Numbered from the stretch's first letter, positions 10,537 through 19,713 are shown. The stretch is 54,233 bases of DNA from Bacilli bacterium PM5-9 (GCA_029893765.1 JARXZD010000009.1:1-54233); one strand, 5' to 3'. Notes: generated by a model not told the origin, from the sequence alone. Program-made: numbers and translations.

Positions 10537-10929
10537 ATGAATTTAAATGATACAAAGACTGTTATTAAAATTGGAAAAATAATAAATATTTTATTAATTG
10601 TTCTAACAATATTATTATTTTTAACTTTTCAAATTTTATCACCAGGAATAAATGCAAAGGACTCCAATTCTTTACATCTTTCTGTTTTGATTTCTACAGC
10701 AATATTTGTTTTTGCAGTAGTGTTATTGGTATTATCAATTATTTTAAAAAAGAAAAACCCAAAGATTCAAGGTCTTGGATTAATGATTGTTTCGGGAGTA
10801 ATGCTTGCTAGTTTTGCATTTACTGGAATAATGATTGGTATAGTTTTATTTATTACATCTGGATTATCAATATCGAATTTATCGAAAAATAAGATTGATG
10901 ATACAATAGTTGAAGAAATAAATTGCTAG
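10537..10929 (+). CDS. Small four-helix membrane protein of unknown function
   Basis: Encodes 130 residues with about four hydrophobic segments (near residues 11-28, 45-65, 73-92 and 93-110) and a short polar, acidic C-terminus ending in Cys. I recognise no family. The ATG at 10537 is preferred: AAAGGAGA ends 6 bases upstream, whereas the in-frame ATG at 10531 touches it. A TATAAT at about 10499-10504 is a plausible -10 for its own promoter. Confidence 0.55.
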   Translation: MNLNDTKTVIKIGKIINILLIVLTILLFLTFQILSPGINAKDSNSLHLSVLISTAIFVFAVVLLVLSIILKKKNPKIQGLGLMIVSGVMLASFAFTGIMIGIVLFITSGLSISNLSKNKIDDTIVEEINC

Positions 10930-10966
10930 AATAAAATTTTAATTTATATATATAACATCTATATTA

Positions 10967-11012
10967 AAAAAACAGAAATATTATGACTTTATCATATATA
11001 TCTGTTTTTTAT
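10967..11012. terminator. Bidirectional terminator
   Basis: AAAAAACAGA (10967-10976) pairs with TCTGTTTTTT (11001-11010) around an AT-rich loop. It separates two convergent small membrane-protein genes. Confidence 0.6.
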
Positions 11013-11033
11013 TTTCCAACGTGATATTTTACA

Positions 11034-11243
11034 TTATTTTTTCTTATAAATTGATAATCCAATAATTGATAAAACTATAGCAATTAATCCATGAATTATA
11101 ATAACTGCTATTGTATGCATAGCCAATAAATCTAATTGAACATCTTGATAAGGAAACCAAAAGCTAACAGAACTTTTTGCGATTAAAATAATGAAAATAG
11201 CTAATCCCCAAATAAAATAAGCAATATTATTGTTAGTTTTCAC
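11034..11243 (-). CDS. Small two-helix membrane protein of unknown function
   Basis: Encodes 69 residues with two predicted membrane helices (about residues 6-25 and 38-62) and a short basic tail (YKKK). No family recognised. The start is GTG at 11243, 8 bases after a perfect AGGAGG. An ATG 7 bases earlier is out of frame, and a longer in-frame ATG at 11282 has no binding site. It lies just downstream of the SulP gene on the same strand but has its own AT-rich promoter-like region. Confidence 0.55.
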   Translation of the reverse strand: MKTNNNIAYFIWGLAIFIILIAKSSVSFWFPYQDVQLDLLAMHTIAVIIIHGLIAIVLSIIGLSIYKKK

Positions 11244-11309
11244 AGCACATTCCTCCTTTATTATAAATATATTTATTGACAATTTTTTTGTCTAAAGTAT
11301 ATCAATATA

Positions 11310-12935
11310 TTATTTTTTTGAAATATACATTATTGCATCTTTTGCATTTGAAAAGAAGTGTTCTTTATCAAAAACATCATAGATTCCAGAACGAGCTAAA
11401 GTTTTCTTTACATTATTTTGCAAGCTAGTAAAATATATATTTTTATTTTCTTTTTTCGCTTGTTTACAAAATTCAAGTAAAGACATTGCTACTGAAATAT
11501 CAATTTGAGGTACACCACGCATTGATAAAATAATATTATCATTGTCTTCTAAAGACATTAATTCGTTTTCTAAATAGTCCGATACTCCAAAAAACAACAT
11601 TCCTGTAATATAAACTACTTTTGTTTTTTTAGGAGTTTCAATATTTTCATTTAGGCGAGAACTATCAACATCAGCAATATTTATTTCAATATCAGTCATC
11701 TTAATTAATAATAAAACTACAGAAAAAATTATACCTACAGCAATTGCAATAGTTAAATCAAAAACAACAGTTATTACTAATGTAATCGTAAACTTACTGA
11801 TTGCTCCTTTAAATTTATGAGAAAATAAATATTTTATTGTATCCCATTCATTCATACGCCATGCTGTTATTATTAATACTCCTGCTAAACCAGAAAGTGG
11901 TATTTGAGACATTAACCCTGCTAATAAAAAAATTGATAGTATCAAAACAATCGCATGAATTATCCCTGCTAATCTTGTTTGAGCACCAACTTTAATTCCA
12001 ACGCTAGTTCTAGCAATCGCAGCAGTTGCTGGCACACCCCCAAAAAATGGGATTATAATATTACCAATACCTTGTGAAATAAGTTCTTGGTTTGCATCTA
12101 TTTTTTCATTTTTCATTCTACTACCTGCAACTCCACTCAGTAAACTTTCAATCATACATAAAGCAGCAATACTTATTGATGGTAATAGAATTACTTCCCA
12201 ATTAATTGATGTTAAATCACTTAATGATAATCTTGTGCTGTGAATAATTGTTTGTGGAATTTCACCAACAAGTTGAATATCTAATGAGAATACACTAGTT
12301 ACAATGGTTGCTAAAACAATACTAACTAATGATCCTGGAATATAGTTTGCAATTTTCTTTGGCCAAAAAATACAAACCAAAATTACCATAAGTCCAATTA
12401 GTAAAGAAGAATAATTTATTAATGATATATTATTGAAAATACTAAATGTTTGACTAATAACATTATCACCACTAGATTTAATACCAAATAAATTTGATAA
12501 TTGACCTAAAGCAATTACAATTGATATTCCAGATGTAAAGCCTGTAATAACACCTAAAGGAATAAATTGAACAAACTTACCTGCTTTAATTATACCTGCA
12601 ATTACAAGTATTATTCCTGCTAATAATGTTGCAGCAAATAATGTATTAATACCTTGTTTTGATACTAAGGGTATTAAAATTGCCATCATTGCTCCAGTTG
12701 GTCCAGATATTTGAAAACTTGTTCCAGATAACATTCCAATCACAATTCCTGCGATGATTGCTGTTATAAGTCCTGCAGTTGCATCTGCTCCACTTCCTAC
12801 TCCAAAAGCTAATGCTAATGGTAATGCTACAGCAGCAACTGTTATTCCTGCTACTAAATCTTTACTAAATTTACTTTTGTTATATCCTTTAAATTCATTT
12901 TTTAAAATTTCAAAGTAATTTGATACTATATTCAC
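11310..12935 (-). CDS. SulP-family anion permease with STAS domain
   Basis: Inner-membrane transporter of the SLC26/SulP family (541 aa), moving sulfate, bicarbonate or other anions; the substrate is not determinable here. About 10-14 hydrophobic segments span residues 25-415, with the family blocks VAGITVAAVALPLALAFGVGSGADATAGLITAIIAG and ISGPTGAMMAIL near the N-terminus and GGVPATAAIARTSVGIKVGAQTRLAG later. Residues about 435-541 form a cytoplasmic STAS domain (VVYITGMLFFGVSDYLE...ILSMRGVPQIDISVAMSLLEF). The start is GTG at 12935, 8 bases after GGAGTT. Monocistronic. Confidence 0.9.
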   Translation of the reverse strand: MNIVSNYFEILKNEFKGYNKSKFSKDLVAGITVAAVALPLALAFGVGSGADATAGLITAIIAGIVIGMLSGTSFQISGPTGAMMAILIPLVSKQGINTLFAATLLAGIILVIAGIIKAGKFVQFIPLGVITGFTSGISIVIALGQLSNLFGIKSSGDNVISQTFSIFNNISLINYSSLLIGLMVILVCIFWPKKIANYIPGSLVSIVLATIVTSVFSLDIQLVGEIPQTIIHSTRLSLSDLTSINWEVILLPSISIAALCMIESLLSGVAGSRMKNEKIDANQELISQGIGNIIIPFFGGVPATAAIARTSVGIKVGAQTRLAGIIHAIVLILSIFLLAGLMSQIPLSGLAGVLIITAWRMNEWDTIKYLFSHKFKGAISKFTITLVITVVFDLTIAIAVGIIFSVVLLLIKMTDIEINIADVDSSRLNENIETPKKTKVVYITGMLFFGVSDYLENELMSLEDNDNIILSMRGVPQIDISVAMSLLEFCKQAKKENKNIYFTSLQNNVKKTLARSGIYDVFDKEHFFSNAKDAIMYISKK

Positions 12936-13089
12936 ATAACCAACTCCATTAAATTTATTAACCTATAGTATTATACCATAAATATCAGCTTTTTTTATAA
13001 ATTACTCTAATCATTTTTACTAATATTTTACTAATTTTCATGCTTTTTGCTTGCCAAGTATTAAATTATATATTATAATATTGTAGTAT

Positions 13090-13164
13090 GGTTCCTTAGC
13101 CAAGTTGGTAAGGCAATAGACTGCAACTCTGTGATCGCCGGTTCGAGTCCGGCAGGAACCTCCA
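13090..13164 (+). tRNA. tRNA-Cys(GCA)
   Basis: Acceptor stem GGTTCCT pairs with AGGAACC. The anticodon loop CTGCAAC gives GCA, and the T-arm GCCGGTTCGAGTCCGGC is perfect. The gene encodes CCA. Confidence 0.97.
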
Positions 13165-13173
13165 TATACAAAC

Positions 13174-13200
13174 AAAAACCCATTAAATAGGGTTTTTTAT
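13174..13200 (+). terminator. tRNA-Cys terminator
   Basis: AAAAACCC (13174-13181) pairs with GGGTTTTT (13190-13197), followed by T. Confidence 0.85.
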
Positions 13201-14040
13201 TATATCGTAATGTTTCACCACTAATTCATGACTAAATATTTTAAAAAATATTCAGCTTGAATAATCCTTTTTTTATCGTTTGTAGCGATTAAAAATTCAA
13301 AAAAACCATTAAAGAATCCCTTTAAAAGTTTGTAAAAATATTTATTAAATATATATATAGAATATAGATGTAATAAATAATAAATATATTAAAAACAACA
13401 TTATTTCACAAACAAATATTAATATACTTATGCAATTTGCTATAAATGTTAGTAATTTTCACTTTATTAATATTATTTTATGTTGAACATAAAACTACAG
13501 CACTATTTCATATTTATTTTGACTTTAAGTAGCTTGTTAATTTTCTATCAATGAAATATACAAATAAAAAATATATTAATCCAATAATAAAAGTTTGTAA
13601 AAATGTCATCTCAATTATTCCAATATCTTCTAGTATCCACTTTCCATATATAGCAACCCCAAACACAATTAGTCTATATATCCCCATAATTATACCTGAT
13701 TTTTTAATAACAACCTACTCCTTTATATAGTAATTTTATACTAACCAACATGCCCAACCAAATAAATGGATTATTTTTCCACCATACCATGAAACAAGTC
13801 GATTTGACTTCCTTCTAAAATATGCAAATTATTATATCATTTTCGAACAAATAAAAGTAGAAAACTTAAACTTTAACGGCTAAGTTGAAGTTGATGAAGT
13901 TCATTCATATAGTATTATCATATCATTATTCTTATTATTTAAAAAGACTATTATTGCCAACAATATAAAACAGTTATAAAAGGTGTTTTTATTGTTTTTC
14001 AATACCAATTATATCAAATAATTTTTAATTTTGTCCAAAT
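13201..14040. other. Gene-poor, apparently decayed intergenic stretch
   Basis: About 840 bases without a convincing gene, very AT-rich, with multiple stops in all frames. Two leftward protein-like fragments can be read: a 57-codon one (listed separately) and a tail on the minus strand at about 13230-13330 (KGFFNGFFEFLIATNDKK) without any start codon. On the plus strand near 13875-13915, FNG-stop-VEVDEVHS faintly recalls the VEVDE motif of ISXO2-like transposases. This looks like a graveyard of old insertions, but no piece is long enough for a firm call. Confidence 0.4.
13514..13687 (-). CDS. Doubtful 57-aa membrane-spanning ORF
   Basis: Starts MGIYRLIVFGVAIYGKW and ends RKLTSYLKSK, with one or two hydrophobic helices and balanced composition. 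There is no ribosome binding site before the ATG. An AGGAG lies about 35 bases upstream, in frame with a possible non-standard ATT start that would add eight residues. It may be a small membrane protein or the remnant of a longer gene. Confidence 0.25.
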   Translation of the reverse strand: MGIYRLIVFGVAIYGKWILEDIGIIEMTFLQTFIIGLIYFLFVYFIDRKLTSYLKSK

Positions 14041-14107
14041 TATTATTTTGCTATGCATATTTTTCTTATATGCTATAATAGGGTTAATACATAAGGAGGT
14101 GTTACAG

Positions 14108-14248
14108 ATGATTTATAATGCAGGAGATAAACCAGAAAAAGGTAATTATGTTTGTACAGTATGTGGTTATGTTGTAACGATTGATGAAAACAATGATACC
14201 TTACCAGTATGCCCACTATGTGGTGTTGAAACATATGAAAAAGAGTAA
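14108..14248 (+). CDS. Small rubredoxin-like zinc-ribbon protein
   Basis: Encodes 46 residues with two CxxC knuckles, CTVCG and CPLCG, spaced as in rubredoxin/zinc-ribbon folds. Unlike typical rubredoxin, the loop between them is polar and short (VVTIDENNDTLPV), so it may bind zinc or iron; function unknown. The ATG at 14108 has a perfect AAGGAGGTG 7 bases upstream, so the in-frame ATG at 14048 is not used. An extended -10 (TGCTATAAT) precedes it. The N-terminal domain of the flavoprotein at 47968-49728 has the same kind of fold. Confidence 0.75.
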   Translation: MIYNAGDKPEKGNYVCTVCGYVVTIDENNDTLPVCPLCGVETYEKE

Positions 14249-14253
14249 AAAAG

Positions 14254-14282
14254 AAAACATTGCCTAAAAACAATGTTTTTTA
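14254..14282. terminator. Bidirectional terminator after the zinc-ribbon gene
   Basis: AAAACATTG (14254-14262) pairs with CAATGTTTT (14271-14279). The tail also serves the convergent membrane-protein gene. Confidence 0.75.
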
Positions 14283-14714
14283 TTTTCGTTTATTAATATT
14301 ACTTAATCCACTTTTATAATCTGTAACACCCTTGTTTGCTAAGAAAATTTGAATTACATTTAAAACAAATGATGGTGCAATCAGTTTTGAAAATAAAAAT
14401 GGATCTTTACTATTAATTTCAAAATTATAGAAAACACTAGGTATACTAGAAGCAAACAAACATAGTGTACCAATAATAAGCAACAACATTGACTGTTTTT
14501 TATACGATATTCCAGTGAAAACTGCTCCCAATAACGATAAAACAATAAAGATAATAAACATAATAAAATGATTATTTATTTTAAAAACAACTTCACTTGT
14601 TTCTGGATTAGTAAAAATACCATTGCTAAAAGCTAAATATAAAGTAAAGCCAGTAAAGGCTAGAACTATCACTGTTAAGGATACTGACAATAAAATTAAA
14701 GTTCTATTAAACAT
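14280..14714 (-). CDS. Four-helix membrane protein of unknown function
   Basis: Encodes 144 residues with four hydrophobic helices (near residues 6-26, 48-68, 75-96 and 110-128) and a basic C-terminus (SNINKRK). The second half resembles DUF4064-like small membrane proteins only in general pattern, which I would not assert. The ATG at 14714 follows AGTGGTGA; the in-frame ATG ten codons upstream has no binding site. It converges on the zinc-ribbon gene across a shared terminator. Confidence 0.55.
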   Translation of the reverse strand: MFNRTLILLSVSLTVIVLAFTGFTLYLAFSNGIFTNPETSEVVFKINNHFIMFIIFIVLSLLGAVFTGISYKKQSMLLLIIGTLCLFASSIPSVFYNFEINSKDPFLFSKLIAPSFVLNVIQIFLANKGVTDYKSGLSNINKRK

Positions 14715-14821
14715 TTTTTCACCACTTTTCATAATATATAACATTATATCACAAAATCTACTTGCATATCACTAAATTGTTGTGCTATAATTATGAAGTA
14801 CTCACCAGTGAAACATCTAAT

Positions 14822-14910
14822 GCCCAGGTGGCGGAACTGGTAGACGCACAGGACTTAAAATCCTGCGGATAGTGATATCCGTGCCGGTTCGATTCCGGCT
14901 CTGGGCACCA
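14822..14910 (+). tRNA. tRNA-Leu(UAA)
   Basis: Class II tRNA with a long variable arm (CGGATAGTGATATCCG). Acceptor GCCCAGG pairs with CTGGGC, with a G-T closing pair. Anticodon TAA sits in GGACTTAAAATCC, and CCA is encoded. Confidence 0.97.
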
Positions 14911-14975
14911 TACAAAATTAAAATGGCTCGTTTAAAGCGTGCTGTTTTTTTATATAAATTAAGGAGGCTAATAAC

Positions 14976-15863
14976 ATGGAACTAATTCAAGTTGGCGAAA
15001 AAACATATTATATCAAGAATGCAACAAACATTGGTATTTATAAGATTGATGATGAAAATGTCTATCTTATTGATTCTGGAAATGATAAAGATGCTGCAAA
15101 GAAAATTTTAAAAATCATTACTGAAAATGGTTGGAATCTAAAAGGAATAATTTCTACTCACTCTAATGCTGATCATATAGGTGGGAATAAGTTTTTACAA
15201 GATAAAACAGAGTGTAATGTTTTAGCATACAATATTGAAAAATGTATTACAGAGTTTCCAATGTTAGAGCCTTCATTTTTATATGGAGGATATCCTTTTA
15301 AAGAAATAAGAAATAAATTTTTAATGGCTAAACCTTCTAAAGCAATACCAATAGAAGATAACCTTCCAAATGGATTAGAGTTTTTTACTTTACATGGTCA
15401 TTTCTTTGACATGGTAGGTATTAAAACAAGTGATGATGTTTATTTTTTAGCTGATTCTCTAATTGATGAAAAGACAATTAAAAAATACCATTTATTCTTT
15501 GTTTATGATATTAAAGAATTCCTTAAAACATTAGATTACTTAGAAACATTAAAAGGTGCTTTATTTATCCCATCGCACTGTGAAGCAAGCAATGACATAA
15601 CTTCATTAATTAAATTAAATAGAGATAAAGTTATGGAAGTAATGAATAAAATATATAACATTTGCGAAAACAAATTAACGTTTGAAGAAATACTAAAAAA
15701 TATCTTTGAAGAATATAATTTAGTAATGAATGCTAATCAATTTGTTTTAGTAGGAAGTACTGTAAAATCATATCTAGCATACCTTGCTGATGAAGGTAAA
15801 GTAGGTTATGAGTTTAACGATAATAAAATGATATGGTCACAAAAAAATAGAGAGATTATTTAA
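14976..15863 (+). CDS. MBL-fold metallo-hydrolase
   Basis: Metallo-beta-lactamase-fold hydrolase, 295 aa. The metal motif is THSNADHIGG (residues 61-70): His62, Asp66 and His67 are kept, but the second His of HxHxDH is Asn64. A further ligand pattern is LHGHFFDMVG, and SHCEAS lies near residue 200. This HSNADH variant occurs in a recognised MBL subgroup of unassigned substrate, so the change is probably lineage-specific rather than inactivating. AAGGAGG lies 8 bases before the ATG. It directly follows tRNA-Leu and converges on a decayed LysR gene. Confidence 0.8.
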   Translation: MELIQVGEKTYYIKNATNIGIYKIDDENVYLIDSGNDKDAAKKILKIITENGWNLKGIISTHSNADHIGGNKFLQDKTECNVLAYNIEKCITEFPMLEPSFLYGGYPFKEIRNKFLMAKPSKAIPIEDNLPNGLEFFTLHGHFFDMVGIKTSDDVYFLADSLIDEKTIKKYHLFFVYDIKEFLKTLDYLETLKGALFIPSHCEASNDITSLIKLNRDKVMEVMNKIYNICENKLTFEEILKNIFEEYNLVMNANQFVLVGSTVKSYLAYLADEGKVGYEFNDNKMIWSQKNREII

Positions 15864-16125
15864 TTTCTCTATTTTTATTATCTTTTAATAATTTAATAAA
15901 TAATTCCATGGCAGGAGTAATCCATTTATTTTGATGATATGCACATATAATTGTAACTTCTTTATTTGTAATTGGAATATCAATTTCTTTTAATATATTA
16001 TCTTCTAATTCCTTTTCAATAGTATACTTTGGTAAATAAGCTATACCTAAATTATTAATAACACTTCTTTTTATTGCTTCAATGCTACCTAATTCAATAG
16101 TATTATTTGGAAAGAAGTTATTTTT
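15856..16125 (-). pseudogene. Remnant of a LysR-type regulator (C-terminal third only)
   Basis: The minus strand reads about 89 codons without a start: NNFFPNNTIELGSIEAIKRS, then VINNLGIAYLP, a charged stretch, and WITPAMELFIKLLKDN before the stop. ELGSIEAIKRSVxxxLGIAYLP is the typical C-terminal part of a LysR substrate-binding domain. The N-terminal HTH and first effector subdomain (about 200 residues) are missing; homology stops at about 16125 in a T/A-rich tract. Its stop overlaps the end of the MBL gene. It may once have regulated a neighbour such as the amidotransferase at 16241. Confidence 0.75.
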
Positions 16126-16240
16126 TTATTAAAATGAGTGTTTTGTAGAGATATATAGTATCTAAATAAAATTATTTTTTATTGAATATCTTATTTTTTT
16201 ATGATAATATTTTGGCAAATATATTAAAGGAGGATTATCT

Positions 16241-16984
16241 ATGAAAAAACCTATTATTGGTATATCTTCAAATGCACGTGAAGACTTTGAATTATGGTTC
16301 AACGATTACTATATTAATTTTGTTGGAATGGATGAAGTTAATGTAATTACTGATACAGGTGGTGTTCCACTTGTCTTACCTCAAGTAGTTGATACTAGTT
16401 GTTTAGATACATACTTAGACATAATCGATGGGCTTGTTATTGTTGGTGGTTTAGATGTTTCACCTTCATATTATAATGAGGATACTCACCCTCTATGTGG
16501 TGAACTAAATCCTAAAAGAGATGAGTTTGAAAGTTATTTAATTAAAAAAGCAAGCGAGAGAAATATCCCATTGCTTGTTATTTGTCGTGGTTTACAACTT
16601 ACAAATGTTATTTATGGTGGAAGCTTATATCAAGATTTATCATTAAATCCTGAAATCACAATTAAACATAGTGCGATGAAAGAGGGAGGTAATGATGTTC
16701 ACTCAATTAATATTATTGACAAAAACTCAAGATTTCATCAATTAGTGCAGACAGATGAAATGTATGTTAATTCAATTCACCATCAAGTTATTAAAGACTT
16801 AGCTAGCGATTTTAATATTGTAGCTGTATCAAGAGATAATGTTATTGAGGTAATTGAACATAAGGATAAAAGTAAGTTTTTTATTGGAACACAATTTCAT
16901 CCTGAAATTATGGGTGCAAGAGGTAATGAATTAATGAAAAATATTTTTTATGGAATGCACAAATATATTACTGAAAACCAATAA
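16241..16984 (+). CDS. Gamma-glutamyl-gamma-aminobutyrate hydrolase-like class I amidotransferase
   Basis: PuuD/peptidase C26-like hydrolase (247 aa) that would cleave gamma-glutamyl bonds, for example in gamma-glutamyl-GABA. PIIGISSNA opens the family fold, and DGLVIVGGLDVSPSYYNED is the family GGxDVxP block. VICRGLQLTNVIYGGSLYQDL contains nucleophile Cys115, and GTQFHPEIMG supplies the His-Glu of the triad. There is no partner synthetase domain, consistent with a stand-alone hydrolase. AAAGGAGGATTATCT precedes the ATG. The next gene is a RocB-like peptidase, so both may serve amino-acid or peptide catabolism. Confidence 0.85.
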   Translation: MKKPIIGISSNAREDFELWFNDYYINFVGMDEVNVITDTGGVPLVLPQVVDTSCLDTYLDIIDGLVIVGGLDVSPSYYNEDTHPLCGELNPKRDEFESYLIKKASERNIPLLVICRGLQLTNVIYGGSLYQDLSLNPEITIKHSAMKEGGNDVHSINIIDKNSRFHQLVQTDEMYVNSIHHQVIKDLASDFNIVAVSRDNVIEVIEHKDKSKFFIGTQFHPEIMGARGNELMKNIFYGMHKYITENQ

Positions 16985-17149
16985 TAATCGCCTGTTATAA
17001 AGAAAAATTATCATTTTTTTTCGAAACTATAATGTTTGTTTATTTATATTGAAAATAATTAACATTATTGAAAAAAATGTTTTTTTTCGTTTGTTTTTAC
17101 GCATTTTTATGATATATTATAGACAAATTAGAGAGAAGGAGATTACAAT

Positions 17150-18787
17150 ATGAAATGGCAAACAAAAGATGAATTATTGCAATTAATGAAAGATTTAGTA
17201 AGCATTAAAAGTGTTTCTCAAACACCTGATGAAATCAATGCTGCAAACTTTGTATATGAGTCTTTATCAACTTTAGACTATTACAAAAAAAATCCTGAAC
17301 ATTTAATTAAAGTAGATGTTCCTGGTGCATTCCCAAGAGCAGCTATTGTTGCCTTAATGAAAAAAGGACCATCTAAAAAAACTTTACTAGGAGTAGCTCA
17401 CTTTGATACAGTTGGTGTTGATGATGCTGGAATCTTAAAAGATATTATTACTAATCCAGATGAGTATACTAAACAAGTAGGTAAATTAAACCTTGATCCA
17501 GAATCAAGAAAAGATTTAGAATCAGGGGAATATCTATTTGGACGTGGAACAATGGATATGAAAGCTGGTATGGCATTACTAATGCAAAAACTTGAAAAAT
17601 ATAGTAATGACGATAATTTTGATGGTAACTTATTATTCTCATTTGTTGGAGATGAAGAAGTTAACTCTGATGGAGCATTAGCTGCAATTCCTGAAGTTGC
17701 TAAAGTACTTGAAAGAGAAGGATTAGAAGCTATTGCTTGTTTAGATACTGAACCTGACTTTGCTGCTTATCCAAACGATGATAATTTATATATGTATACA
17801 GGTACTGTTGGTAAATTACTAGGTGGTTTCTTTGTTTTAGGAAAAGAAACTCATGTTGGTGAATCATTATCAGGTTTAAATGCTCACTTAGTAATGGCAA
17901 ACATTATTAGAAGAATGGAAATCAGTATGGACTTTACTGAAAAAGTTGGAAATAATGTTACAATGCCTCCAACTAGTTTAAAGCTTGAAGATCATAAAGA
18001 GTTATATAATGTGCAAACTCCATTATCAGCACATATCTACTATAATATTCAAACATTTAAAAACAGTCCTAAAGTATATATGGATAAACTTAAAAAAGTT
18101 GCTCAAGAAGCAATTGATGAATCATATCAACATGTTTTAAAAATGACTGAAGAATACAAACAAGCTTCAGGATTACCAATTACACCATTAGATATGAATC
18201 CACAAGTATATACTTATGATGAGTTCTATCAAGAAGTTAAACAAGAATATCCAAATATCGATGAATTAATTGATGCGCAAATTAAAGAATTATTAAAAGA
18301 TGATATTGATGAAAGAGATTTAACTGTGGGATTAATCAAATATCTTCAAGTAATTAGTAGTAATAAAAATCCAAAAGTTATTACATACTTTGCTCCATCA
18401 TACTATCCACATGTTAGTTTAGATGCAAGTAAACCAACTCATAAAGCAGTTATTGATGCTAGTTTAAAAGCTATTGATTTTGCGAAAAAAGAATTTGATG
18501 TTGATATTAAACAATCAAATTATTTCCAAGGAATTTGTGATTTAAGTTTCTTTGCATTAGAAGATGCTGCAGATGTTTTAACTTATTTAAAACCAAATAT
18601 GCCTACATTAGGTAGAACTTATAACTTACCATTAGATGAGATTGCTAAAGTTGATGTTCCAGTTATTAACTATGGTCCTCATGGTAGAGATGCTCATAAA
18701 TACACAGAAAGAATCTTAGTTGATTATTCATTTGGCGTAGTTCCAGTTGTATTAGATGAGTTAATTAAAAATTTATTTTCAATGTAA
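17150..18787 (+). CDS. M20-family metallopeptidase, RocB-like
   Basis: Zinc aminoacylase/peptidase of 545 aa, resembling RocB of arginine catabolism in bacilli and longer than ordinary M20 dipeptidases. Metal and catalytic motifs: GVAHFDTVGVDD (first His and Asp), FGRGTMDMKAGMALLM (bridging Asp) and SFVGDEEVNSDGA (catalytic Glu pair). Residues about 240-480 hold the lid/dimer region, with LKLEDHKELYNVQTPLSAHIYYN as in RocB. No signal peptide. GAAGGAGATTACAAT precedes the ATG. The exact substrate is unknown; the RocB name rests on family resemblance, since no arginase pathway genes adjoin. Confidence 0.85.
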   Translation: MKWQTKDELLQLMKDLVSIKSVSQTPDEINAANFVYESLSTLDYYKKNPEHLIKVDVPGAFPRAAIVALMKKGPSKKTLLGVAHFDTVGVDDAGILKDIITNPDEYTKQVGKLNLDPESRKDLESGEYLFGRGTMDMKAGMALLMQKLEKYSNDDNFDGNLLFSFVGDEEVNSDGALAAIPEVAKVLEREGLEAIACLDTEPDFAAYPNDDNLYMYTGTVGKLLGGFFVLGKETHVGESLSGLNAHLVMANIIRRMEISMDFTEKVGNNVTMPPTSLKLEDHKELYNVQTPLSAHIYYNIQTFKNSPKVYMDKLKKVAQEAIDESYQHVLKMTEEYKQASGLPITPLDMNPQVYTYDEFYQEVKQEYPNIDELIDAQIKELLKDDIDERDLTVGLIKYLQVISSNKNPKVITYFAPSYYPHVSLDASKPTHKAVIDASLKAIDFAKKEFDVDIKQSNYFQGICDLSFFALEDAADVLTYLKPNMPTLGRTYNLPLDEIAKVDVPVINYGPHGRDAHKYTERILVDYSFGVVPVVLDELIKNLFSM

Positions 18788-18793
18788 TCTAAA

Positions 18794-18824
18794 AAGTGAT
18801 TATGCCAAACATAATCACTTTCTT
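18794..18824 (+). terminator. Terminator after the RocB-like gene
   Basis: AAGTGATTATG (18794-18804), loop CCAAA, CATAATCACTT (18810-18820), then T-rich. Confidence 0.85.
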
Positions 18825-18833
18825 ATTTTCCTA

Positions 18834-18860
18834 TAAAAAAAACTTAGTTCAACTAAGCTT
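18834..18860 (-). terminator. Terminator of the ttcA-like/coaX/FNT operon
   Basis: CTTAGT (18843-18848) pairs with ACTAAG (18852-18857), giving on the minus strand a hairpin followed by a run of eight T. The FNT gene's TAG stop (18853-18855) lies inside the stem. Confidence 0.7.
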
Positions 18861-19683
18861 TTTTATTATCATCTTTTATTTTATTTCGATTTAAAAATGC
18901 AAAATAGCATCCAACCATTATTCCTCCACCTACAAGGTTTCCTAAAGTTGCCCATAGTAAGTTATTAAATACACCTGCTGTTGTAAACATCATATCATGA
19001 TAACTTGCTACACTTGCAGCACCTGGAGTCATCCATGTCATTAAGAATACACCAAAGTTTGCAATACTATGTTCAAATCCAAGATATACAAATGGTACTA
19101 ATCCTAATGGAATTATAAATAATTTTGAAATATCTTCTTTAACTACTGCTTGAATAAATATTACAACATTCACAACAAAGTTTGCCATAATACCTCTAAA
19201 GAATATTTGATTCCATGGTAACGTTGCTTTTTTAGCTGCTAATGTATTTAAGGCCTCATTTGGATAAACACCATCAACAGGATTAAATAAACCAGTTTGT
19301 ACTAGAATGAAAGCACATAATGCTGCACCAACAAAGTTGAAAATCCAACAAATTGCTAATAACTTAAATGATCTTGCAACTGTAGTTTTCTTATGTGTCA
19401 TTCCTACTGCAAAATACATTGTATTTGAAGTAAATAATTCAGCTCCAAAGTAAACAATGAAAATAAGTCCAATTCCAAATAAATACGACATTAACATTTT
19501 TCCAAAAGGTTCAACATCAGTACCGCTAAAATCTGAAACTATTTGCATACAGAATGTATAGATAAGTGTTAAGAAAACACCTGCCATCATAGCTCTAATT
19601 GCATAGCTAACAAACTCTCCATTTAATATTTTTTCTTTCTTTTCTACTGATGAATATACTTTATCAATAAATCCACTTTCCAT
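18853..19683 (-). CDS. Formate/nitrite transporter (FNT) family channel
   Basis: Pentameric inner-membrane channel for formate, nitrite or related small anions (276 aa, six helices). The FNT signature GAELFTSNTMYFAVGMTHKK is clear (around residues 80-100). The second half-repeat has GIMANFVVNVVIFIQAVVKEDISKLFIIPLG and FEHSIANFGVFLMTW, the latter with the conserved pore His. Formate export or import fits an anaerobic fermenter, but formate versus nitrite cannot be decided. It is last in the ttcA-like/coaX/FNT run, 30 bases after coaX. Confidence 0.9.
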   Translation of the reverse strand: MESGFIDKVYSSVEKKEKILNGEFVSYAIRAMMAGVFLTLIYTFCMQIVSDFSGTDVEPFGKMLMSYLFGIGLIFIVYFGAELFTSNTMYFAVGMTHKKTTVARSFKLLAICWIFNFVGAALCAFILVQTGLFNPVDGVYPNEALNTLAAKKATLPWNQIFFRGIMANFVVNVVIFIQAVVKEDISKLFIIPLGLVPFVYLGFEHSIANFGVFLMTWMTPGAASVASYHDMMFTTAGVFNNLLWATLGNLVGGGIMVGCYFAFLNRNKIKDDNKKA

Positions 19684-19713
19684 TTCTTTCTTCCCCCAAA
19701 AAAATTTAAAATT

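Noticed and set aside
13870-13915. Plus-strand FNG-stop-VEVDEVHS reading that recalls ISXO2-like transposases
   Set aside because: Only about eight residues match, with a stop inside; too short to call a pseudogene.
14073-14273. Open frame antisense to the zinc-ribbon gene
   Set aside because: It mirrors a gene with a perfect ribosome binding site and has none itself.
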